Made by a program: the position numbers and the translations under genes
In this document: positions 1-5,229 of the stretch, one piece after another
Layout of the letters: each line of letters opens with the position of its first letter
Numbering within the stretch: position 1 is the stretch's first letter
Notes under the pieces: generated by a model
What the model saw: the letters and a program-made list of their open reading frames with translations, nothing else
What the model was told of the DNA's origin: nothing
The model's database searches: none
From: Mariprofundaceae bacterium
GTDB taxonomy: Bacteria > Pseudomonadota > Zetaproteobacteria > Mariprofundales > Mariprofundaceae
NCBI GenBank assembly: GCA_027075825.1
Contig: JALSZZ010000041.1
Location: 1 to 5,229, forward strand
DNA length: 5,229 nt
Reading direction: 5' to 3'

Positions 1-113
1 AACTACCCCGATGTACCACTGACGAACAGCGACGTGCATTGCTCCCTCATCGCTTCGACCCAAGCCGGTTACAGGGAGAGTAGGCTCAGGGGTGGGGTTG
101 GTTTGACGCTTAC
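1..113 (+). mobile_element. End of an IS66-family-like insertion sequence (partial)
   Basis: Two independent signs meet here. First, the NHL lipoprotein frame, read on the minus strand, follows the repeat consensus up to residue 252 (bases 116-114) and then loses all similarity. Second, the minus strand from 113 inward begins GTAAGCGTC, the type of terminus I know for IS66-family elements, whose ends start with GTAA. A plus-strand reading frame ending at 83 resembles an IS66 transposase C-terminus, leaving 30 bases between stop codon and element end. IS66-family insertion usually duplicates 8 bp, so the duplicated target would be bases 114-121 (atcgctgc); the second copy lies outside the window. 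The element end is inferred from pattern, not from alignment. Confidence 0.6.
3..83 (+). CDS. C-terminal tail of IS66-family transposase TnpC (partial)
   Basis: This is an open frame entering from the window edge, giving 26 residues before a TAG stop. It contains TTDEQRRALLPHRFDP, which fits the typical end of IS66 TnpC proteins: an alternating Leu/Pro/acidic stretch followed by a (D/E/A)LLPxxW/F-P motif just before the stop. In the family this is the short C-terminal element that follows the DDE catalytic domain, so no catalytic residues are visible here. It is the only gene fragment on the plus strand and opposes all the mer genes. Recognition rests on a short motif and on the adjacent GTAAGCG terminus, so it is probable rather than certain. 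Confidence 0.55.
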   Translation, partial: LPRCTTDEQRRALLPHRFDPSRLQGE

Positions 114-869
114 ATCGCTGCGAACCGCAATGCCGGAGGCCACACGGAATCGTCCGCCCCATAGCCCCATGCCACCAATGCTGTGCAGAAAATAACCATC
201 GGCATCAAAGACCTGCACCCGATTATTGTAGGCATCGGAGACATAAACGCTGTCATCTGAACCAATCGCAATACGGGATGGATAATAAAATTCACCCGCA
301 TGGTCATCGGCAAGCAGAAAATTCAATGCCGAGCGCACCCCATTGATCTTGCCCTGCCTGCCCCATGTGCGAAGAAAATGTCCGTCTGGTGAAAATTGCT
401 GAATACGGTGGTGGTACTGATCGACCACATACACCTGACCTGCCGCATTCACCGCCACATCCACCGGTGATGCAAACTCGCCCGGCCCATCGCCTGCCTT
501 ACCCCATGCCGCGAGAAGTTTTCCATTCGGGTCAAAATGAACAATGCGATCCAGATCGTAATCGGTAACCCACACCGTACCATCCGGGCCGATGCCAATG
601 CCGCCGGGTTTTTCCAACTGTTGCTGACCGAAAGTCAGTACAACGTCGCCATCTGCCGTGAACTTTTGCACCCGCTTGTTGCGCACATCGGTGACATAAA
701 CAAAACCATGCGCATCTGCTGCCACATCAAAAGGCTCATTAAAACACCACGGTTCACTGCCTTGTCCACCCCAAACCTGTACATCTGCAAGGTTGCCGGT
801 GCAGCCAGAGAGCAATAACAGCAGTAATATGCCCAGAGTATGACGCACGTCAGTTATGTGAAATATCAC
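69..869 (-). CDS. NHL-repeat lipoprotein, 3' end cut off by an insertion sequence
   Basis: The N-terminus has a lipoprotein signal peptide with a run of Leu and the lipobox LLSGC (Cys23 in the longest frame), so the protein should be lipid-anchored in the envelope. It is followed by NHL beta-propeller blades at roughly residues 44-81, 86-122, 131-168 and 193-233, each with a pattern like VYVTDxxNxRVQxF and ending in DG...WG/FG. A fifth blade starts at about residue 241 but stops fitting after GIAVRSD (residue 252). The final 14 residues are encoded inside the IS66-like element, so the product is truncated and probably not a closed propeller. The longest frame starts at GTG 869 and overlaps the HMA gene by 20 bases; GTG at 848 gives a better signal peptide (n-region MRHT) and sits one base after the preceding TGA, so it may be the real start. 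Neither has a strong Shine-Dalgarno site. NHL propellers usually mediate protein or ligand binding; the role next to metal genes is unknown. Confidence 0.8.
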   Translation of the reverse strand: MIFHITDVRHTLGILLLLLLSGCTGNLADVQVWGGQGSEPWCFNEPFDVAADAHGFVYVTDVRNKRVQKFTADGDVVLTFGQQQLEKPGGIGIGPDGTVWVTDYDLDRIVHFDPNGKLLAAWGKAGDGPGEFASPVDVAVNAAGQVYVVDQYHHRIQQFSPDGHFLRTWGRQGKINGVRSALNFLLADDHAGEFYYPSRIAIGSDDSVYVSDAYNNRVQVFDADGYFLHSIGGMGLWGGRFRVASGIAVRSDVSVKPTPPLSLLSL

Positions 870-1152
870 GGGCGGTAAAACCTGCTTTCTTCACAGCTTC
901 ACGCAGCATGGCATCATCGACTTGTGTTCCGGGCTTTAAGCTTACTGTTGCTTTGCCATGCTTCATGTCAATGTTGACATCTTCAACGCCATTGACCTTT
1001 TTCAGGTGCTTCTCCAGCCCGTAGGCACAAAATGGGCAGGATAAACCATTCACGACAATTGTAGCCGTTTGCCCTGTATCACCCGCCATGGCAGCACCAA
1101 ACGGTGCTGCGAAAAGCATGAGAATGAACAAAAAACTTTGCAATATGCGCAT
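850..1152 (-). CDS. Exported heavy-metal-associated (HMA) domain protein, second MerP-like carrier
   Basis: This 100-residue protein has a signal peptide with likely cleavage after AAMA (residue 23), so it should be periplasmic. One HMA ferredoxin-like domain follows, with the metal site GLSCPFCAYG (Cys39 and Cys42). The rest fits the fold: LEKHLKKVNGVEDVNID, then a KATVSLK strand and a final helix and strand. The CPFC site and flanking aromatics differ from the GMTCGTCP site of MerP in the same locus, so it is not a simple duplicate of merP. An excellent Shine-Dalgarno AAGGAGG (1164-1158) overlaps the stop codon of the preceding barrel gene and fixes the ATG at 1152. Metal choice cannot be read directly; mercury is inferred from context, and copper or another thiophilic metal remains possible. 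Confidence 0.9.
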   Translation of the reverse strand: MRILQSFLFILMLFAAPFGAAMAGDTGQTATIVVNGLSCPFCAYGLEKHLKKVNGVEDVNIDMKHGKATVSLKPGTQVDDAMLREAVKKAGFTARDISHN

Positions 1153-1157
1153 GAAAA

Positions 1158-1164
1158 CCTCCTT
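1158..1164 (-). promoter_or_regulatory. Strong ribosome binding site overlapping a stop codon
   Basis: AAGGAGG is a full-strength Shine-Dalgarno sequence for the HMA protein and shares its first two bases with the TAA stop of the barrel gene. It fixes the HMA start at 1152 and suggests higher translation of the HMA carrier than of its neighbours. Confidence 0.85.
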
Positions 1165-2059
1165 AAAAATTCCAGCGAAACCCTGTCGTCCAGAGCCAGT
1201 CTGTGGTCAGTGCCGTACCATTCAGGCGTTGGATAGCCGGTATCTGAATAGCTGTTTCCAGCACATAACGACGAGTCACATATTGCAGCCCCGGGACAAG
1301 GTTCCACACCGTTCCACCGCTATTGTTATCAACCACGCCCGCCAGTCTGTTCCTGCCGTTCCAGATCAGCCCGGATTCCAGCACGGCATAGACAAAGGCC
1401 GGTACGCCAATATCCTCCAGTGTGCGCGGTAGCACGCGATATTGAAAGGAGCCATCAAGCCTGGCTTCATCGCCGAACTCAAAGCCGGATGCCTTTGTAT
1501 TCATCCGATAACTGACCGCAGTATCCAGTTCCCAGTCCAGCGTCTGGCGTGTGATTGCAATGCCGACAAACGGATCCCAGGAGCCAGACCCGGATTGCAA
1601 CGGCTGCGGCAACAGGCCGGGCGCATCGCGTGTGTTGTGCGCCCCTGTCGGCGTTTTCATGCCTGCGAACGGAGCGATGCGCAATGTATCGCCGGGTCGA
1701 TCCTGTTGGTACATCGTGTAGCGGGCAAAAAACCTGGCATCACCCAACCCCTGCGTATTGCGTCGAAACCGGTTTGCACCGATATTGATATCCATGCGCT
1801 TATTCACATAGGGCAGCACACCAAACAAAGCCAGTCTGGCGCTGACACCATAGGCCAGCACCAGTGGTATAGCAGTGGCCGTTACATTCCGCTTCAGCGC
1901 AGTAGCATCGCCTGACTGGTGTAGCAGATTTACCTGGGCGCGTAAAATTCCGGTGCCTTCTGATAGCGGAAGCGCACTGTTGAAAGTGATGGGGCCAGCC
2001 ATGCCCCATGTTGCGAATGAGAGCAGGCTGATCATCATGATCACGATTCGGTGGGGCAT
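1163..2059 (-). CDS. Outer-membrane beta-barrel protein, MetA-pathway/transporter-like
   Basis: This is a 298-residue protein. A signal peptide ends near WGMA-GP (about residue 22). The mature part is rich in alternating polar and hydrophobic strands with aromatic girdle residues, has Gly/Asn/Asp-rich turns and ends in RWNF; a terminal Phe is the usual signal for outer-membrane barrel assembly. Overall look and length agree with the Phenol_MetA_deg-type family, often annotated only as 'transporter'. The ATG at 2059 lies 19 bases inside merR and is preceded by GGAAGG at good spacing. Downstream ATG codons at 2038 and 2035 have no Shine-Dalgarno site and would shorten the signal peptide. It is followed after 10 bases by the HMA gene. 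Passage of metal or other small molecules through the outer membrane is a guess from the fold and context; no metal-binding motif is obvious. Confidence 0.75.
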   Translation of the reverse strand: MPHRIVIMMISLLSFATWGMAGPITFNSALPLSEGTGILRAQVNLLHQSGDATALKRNVTATAIPLVLAYGVSARLALFGVLPYVNKRMDINIGANRFRRNTQGLGDARFFARYTMYQQDRPGDTLRIAPFAGMKTPTGAHNTRDAPGLLPQPLQSGSGSWDPFVGIAITRQTLDWELDTAVSYRMNTKASGFEFGDEARLDGSFQYRVLPRTLEDIGVPAFVYAVLESGLIWNGRNRLAGVVDNNSGGTVWNLVPGLQYVTRRYVLETAIQIPAIQRLNGTALTTDWLWTTGFRWNF

Positions 2060-2460
2060 GCTTCGCCTTCCAGACTGCCCATAATCGGGCAGGCTTTCAG
2101 AGTTCCGTTTTTGGGGCAGGCCTCCACCAGCGGAATCAGTGCATCCCGCATGCGTTCCAGATCACGAATCTTCGTTTCAATGTCCTGCAAATGGCTGGCA
2201 GCCATGCGGCTTACTTCCGCGCAGCTTGCATTCTGTTCCGTTTGCAGCGCCAACAGCGCTACAATCTGCTTCAGTGTAAAACCCAGCCCCTGTGCGCGTT
2301 TGATAAAGCGAATACGCCGCACCGATGCATCATCAAATACGCGATAGCCATTTGCGGAACGCAAGGGTGCAGGCAGCAGGCCACGGCGTTCGTAGTAGAG
2401 CACCGTCTGCACATTCACGCCCGCTTCTCTGGCAACCCAGCCGATGGTTTTTCGGCTCAT
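2041..2460 (-). CDS. merR: Mercury-responsive regulator MerR
   Basis: This is a 139-residue MerR-family activator/repressor. The N-terminal winged helix-turn-helix (IGWVAREAGVNVQTVLYYER) is followed by RRGLLPAP and by the second DNA-binding segment GYRVFDDASVRRIRFIKRAQ, then a long dimerisation helix. Cys80, Cys115 and Cys124 have spacings of 35 and 9, exactly those of Cys82, Cys117 and Cys126 of Tn501 MerR, which bind Hg(II) across the dimer. The tail ACPKNGTLKACPIMGSLEGE closely follows the mercury-type metal loop. An additional Cys135 near the C-terminus is not part of the classical triad. The start is set by GGAGG at 2471-2467. Unlike Tn501/Tn21, merR is not divergent from the transport genes: it lies downstream of them on the same strand, leads a second gene cluster, and overlaps its next gene by 19 bases. 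Confidence 0.93.
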   Translation of the reverse strand: MSRKTIGWVAREAGVNVQTVLYYERRGLLPAPLRSANGYRVFDDASVRRIRFIKRAQGLGFTLKQIVALLALQTEQNASCAEVSRMAASHLQDIETKIRDLERMRDALIPLVEACPKNGTLKACPIMGSLEGEACPTES

Positions 2461-2493
2461 GCGCTACCTCCATGTTTTTGTCATCACCGCAAC

Positions 2494-2523
2494 ACTAAAC
2501 CCGTGACTATGGTATGGAGTCAA
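2494..2523 (-). promoter_or_regulatory. MerR-type promoter/operator for merR and downstream genes
   Basis: Read on the minus strand there is a -35 box TTGACT (2523-2518), an 18-bp spacer, and TTTAGT (2499-2494) as a 4-of-6 match to the -10 box. Spacers of 18-20 bp are the hallmark of promoters activated by MerR-type DNA distortion. The spacer contains CCATAC-CATA-GTCACGG, which matches the Tn501-type operator arrangement CCGTAC-N4-GTACGG but is imperfect, with one changed base in the left arm and one extra C in the right. There is also a TGACT/AGTCA inverted repeat (2504-2508 and 2518-2522 on the plus strand). Transcription would begin some 25-30 bases upstream of the merR start codon, implying autoregulation. 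Confidence 0.65.
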
Positions 2524-2572
2524 GTGTTGGGTATCCGTTCAACCATCTATGGTTGAACGGATACAGTGTTGG
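2523..2572. repeat. 8-bp direct repeat flanking the palindrome
   Basis: AGTGTTGG occurs at 2523-2530 and again at 2565-2572, each touching the outer edge of the 34-bp palindrome exactly. An inverted partial copy (CAACACT, 2490-2496) overlaps the predicted -10 box. The structure direct repeat, inverted repeat, loop, inverted repeat, direct repeat resembles the footprint of a very small inserted palindromic element with an 8-bp target duplication, but may be chance or a regulator site. Confidence 0.6.
2531..2564 (-). terminator. Perfect 14-bp stem-loop after unit 1, candidate terminator
   Basis: Arms GTATCCGTTCAACC (2531-2544) and GGTTGAACGGATAC (2551-2564) are exact reverse complements around the 6-base loop atctat, which can close by two further A-T pairs. 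The hairpin sits 12 bases beyond the stop codon of the CopZ-like gene and ends 7 bases before the -35 box of the merR promoter, a sensible place to separate two transcripts. There is no run of U after the stem in either direction and the stem is only half GC, so it is not a textbook intrinsic terminator. It could instead stabilise the upstream mRNA's 3' end, or be a protein-binding or mobile palindrome. Confidence 0.5.
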
Positions 2573-2576
2573 CAGC

Positions 2577-3005
2577 TTATGATGAACTCATCTTTTGGAA
2601 GGAGGCCAGGCAGCAGCGACCTGAAGGGTTTCTGGCTTCGCAGGCGCACAGCCCCGCTTTGGTTTGCTGAACGACAAAATCTTTCATGGCTGCTGCTCTG
2701 CCAGTCGCCAATGCTGTGCGCCAGGCTGATTCGGAAATATCAAAGCAGTGACAAAGTATTGCCTGCTGACCAGGCTGAAATGCCCGCAAGCTGCTTTTGG
2801 GAATACTGTCCGAGGTGGAAAAATAGCCAATAGTGCAATCGGGGCTGGCGCAGTATGCGTAGTCACCATCGGCGATGCGCCGGTTCTCCGGTGCGCGCAC
2901 CTGATGCAGCATGGTTTGCATGCTGACAGGAACACAGTTGCAACCACATTCGGGACATTGCATCCGCGTTTTTTTCGGGCTTGTGTGACAACAGGAGCAG
3001 GACAT
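2577..3005 (-). CDS. CopZ-N-like Fe-S/zinc metallochaperone, cysteine-rich
   Basis: This 142-residue soluble protein has 15 cysteines. After MSCSCC at the N-terminus comes a zinc-ribbon-like part with Cys17, Cys20, Cys22, Cys24, Cys52 and Cys57 (CPECGCNC, then YAYCASPDC). A second part has CHC (Cys85, Cys87) and QTKAGLCACEARNPSGRCC (Cys120, Cys122, Cys131, Cys132), a pattern like the BFD-type [2Fe-2S] segment. This order matches the N-terminal zinc plus [2Fe-2S] portion of the Archaeoglobus CopZ chaperone, but the C-terminal HMA domain of CopZ is absent. It starts 7 bases after merA and is the last gene of unit 1, so it is probably co-expressed with merA; a cytoplasmic role in holding or passing Hg(II), or delivering electrons or metal, is inference. 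I chose the ATG at 3005; a longer frame to 3044 would run into the merA 3' end. Its Shine-Dalgarno site is weak (GGGG about 10 bases upstream), fitting coupling to merA. Confidence 0.85.
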   Translation of the reverse strand: MSCSCCHTSPKKTRMQCPECGCNCVPVSMQTMLHQVRAPENRRIADGDYAYCASPDCTIGYFSTSDSIPKSSLRAFQPGQQAILCHCFDISESAWRTALATGRAAAMKDFVVQQTKAGLCACEARNPSGRCCLASFQKMSSS

Positions 3006-3012
3006 GATGAGT

Positions 3013-4682
<1,670 letters not shown>

Positions 4683-4701
4683 GTGATGCTCCGTTGGGTA
4701 T

Positions 4702-4815
4702 TTAATGGCATGTCGGACAATGTGTTACCAGCCAGACAATCACAGAAACTGCCGCAATACCGATGATGATATTCAACACCATTGCGTTGCTGGCTTTGTT
4801 CTCTTTCCCGCTCAT
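4702..4815 (-). CDS. Putative single-helix membrane micropeptide ending in HCPTCH
   Basis: An uninterrupted 37-codon frame lies exactly between merP and merF. Its ATG overlaps the merP stop as ATGA, the same junction as merF/merA, and it ends with TAA 19 bases before merF, filling the gap almost entirely. The translation has a hydrophilic start (MSGKENKASN), one strongly hydrophobic helix at about residues 12-30 (MVLNIIIGIAAVSVIVWLV), and then the tail THCPTCH. Cys33 and Cys36 form a CxxC pair framed by His32 and His37, a credible thiophilic metal ligand set. Lys4 and Lys7 suggest the N-terminus is cytoplasmic and the CxxC tail periplasmic, facing MerP. A weak AGG lies about 10 bases upstream, so translation may depend on merP. 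I do not recognise a family; MerE and MerC are longer and have more helices. Function as a mercury relay or transporter accessory is inference. Confidence 0.7.
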   Translation of the reverse strand: MSGKENKASNAMVLNIIIGIAAVSVIVWLVTHCPTCH

Positions 4816-5099
4816 GGTTTTGAGCCTGCTGTGATGGTTGCCGGATAACCGAGTTCAGTAATGGCCTGTGCGGATTGTTCCGTGTCTTCAAAGGTCACGG
4901 TTGCTGTTGCTGAAGCAAGATCAACACTGGCGGCGCGAACACCCTTTAGCTGCATGGCACGATGCCGGACAGAGATGGGGCAGGTTCCACAGGTCATACC
5001 GGATACCTGCATATTGACGGTTTGTTCCTGAGCGCAGGCTTGTTGTGCAGACAAGCCAGTAAACAAGATAACTGCGGCAGTTAATACGGTTTTTTTCAT
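4812..5099 (-). CDS. merP: Periplasmic mercury-binding protein MerP
   Basis: This 95-residue precursor has a signal peptide (MKKTVLTAAVILFTGLSA) with likely cleavage after ACA at residue 23, giving a mature protein of about 72 residues as is usual for MerP. It is a single HMA fold with the metal site GMTCGTCPISVR (Cys37, Cys40). The helix after the site reads HRAMQLKGVRAASVDL where many MerP have a KKA..KVEGV pattern, a modest variation. MerP binds Hg(II) in the periplasm and hands it to the inner-membrane transporter. AGGAG at 10 bases before the ATG supports the start, and merT ends 10 bases upstream. Confidence 0.96.
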   Translation of the reverse strand: MKKTVLTAAVILFTGLSAQQACAQEQTVNMQVSGMTCGTCPISVRHRAMQLKGVRAASVDLASATATVTFEDTEQSAQAITELGYPATITAGSKP

Positions 5100-5109
5100 A
5101 TTACTCTCC

Positions 5110-5229
5110 TTATTTAATCAGATAGGGCAGCAGAGATGGCGAAATCAGCAGCAAAATAGCTATGCCGCTCAGTACCCACAGAAGAATCGGCTTTCTGGGC
5201 GGGCAACCATTGGCAAGGCACACCTTTTT
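5110..5229 (-). CDS. merT: Mercuric transport protein MerT, C-terminal part only
   Basis: Thirty-nine codons and a TAA stop enter from the window edge, in frame from base 5229. The fragment begins KKVCLANGCPPRKP, a cytoplasmic loop with two cysteines, followed by one transmembrane helix (about residues 15-35 of the fragment, ILLWVLSGIAILLLISPSLL) and the end PYLIK. This is the arrangement of the third helix of MerT, where the loop cysteines receive Hg(II) and pass it inward, and the position directly upstream of merP is the classical one. Here the cysteines are separated by four residues, compared with five in Tn501 MerT. The first two helices and the promoter are outside the window. Confidence 0.85.
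   Translation of the reverse strand, partial: KKVCLANGCPPRKPILLWVLSGIAILLLISPSLLPYLIK

Noticed and set aside
1..69. Minus-strand open frame containing GLGRSDEGAMHVAVRQWYIG running off the left edge
   Set aside because: It has no recognisable family, lies antisense to the better supported IS66 transposase tail, and is only about 22 codons past a possible start, so it is treated as a shadow.
850..1152. The HMA gene as a second copy of merP
   Set aside because: Its metal site (CPFC), flanks and gene context differ from MerP (CGTC), so it is named only as an HMA-domain protein.
2579..2592. Short inverted repeat GATGA-AC-TCATC near the end of the CopZ-like gene
   Set aside because: The arms have five bases with a two-base spacer, too small and too tight to form a meaningful hairpin, and it lies within the Met-Ser-Ser-Ser codons of the gene end.

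Overview
The window holds most of a mercury-resistance (mer) locus, with every resistance gene on the minus strand, so the locus reads from position 5229 down to position 1. Diagnostic features are MerA with its two cysteine pairs, MerP, MerF, the C-terminus of MerT, and a MerR carrying the three mercury-binding cysteines at the classical spacing. The Gram-negative layout (periplasmic MerP, an outer-membrane barrel, a lipoprotein), the moderate GC content and the strong Shine-Dalgarno sites point to a proteobacterium, probably beta or gamma; the species cannot be told from the sequence.

Unit 1 (5229 to 2577) is a tight gene string: merT (3' end only), merP, an unlisted 37-residue membrane micropeptide ending in HCPTCH, merF, merA, and a cysteine-rich protein resembling the Fe-S/zinc N-terminal part of the CopZ metallochaperone. 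The merP/micropeptide and merF/merA junctions are both ATGA overlaps of 4 bases, which suggests translational coupling. The implied Hg(II) path is capture in the periplasm (MerP), transfer across the inner membrane (MerT, MerF, perhaps helped by the micropeptide), then reduction to Hg(0) by MerA. The promoter of this unit lies beyond position 5229.

The junction (2461 to 2576) carries a perfect 14-bp inverted repeat flanked by an 8-bp direct repeat, followed by a MerR-type promoter with a long spacer and an imperfect operator.

Unit 2 (2460 to 69) is merR, an outer-membrane beta-barrel protein, a second exported HMA-domain protein distinct from MerP, and an NHL-repeat lipoprotein. Overlaps or very short gaps suggest one transcript starting at the MerR-type promoter. 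This envelope module is the least familiar part of the locus and may extend mercury handling to the outer membrane.

The left edge (1 to about 113) looks like the end of an IS66-family insertion sequence: the C-terminal tail of its transposase on the plus strand, then a GTAAGCG-type terminal end. It cuts the NHL gene in its fifth blade; the last 14 codons of that reading frame come from the insertion element.
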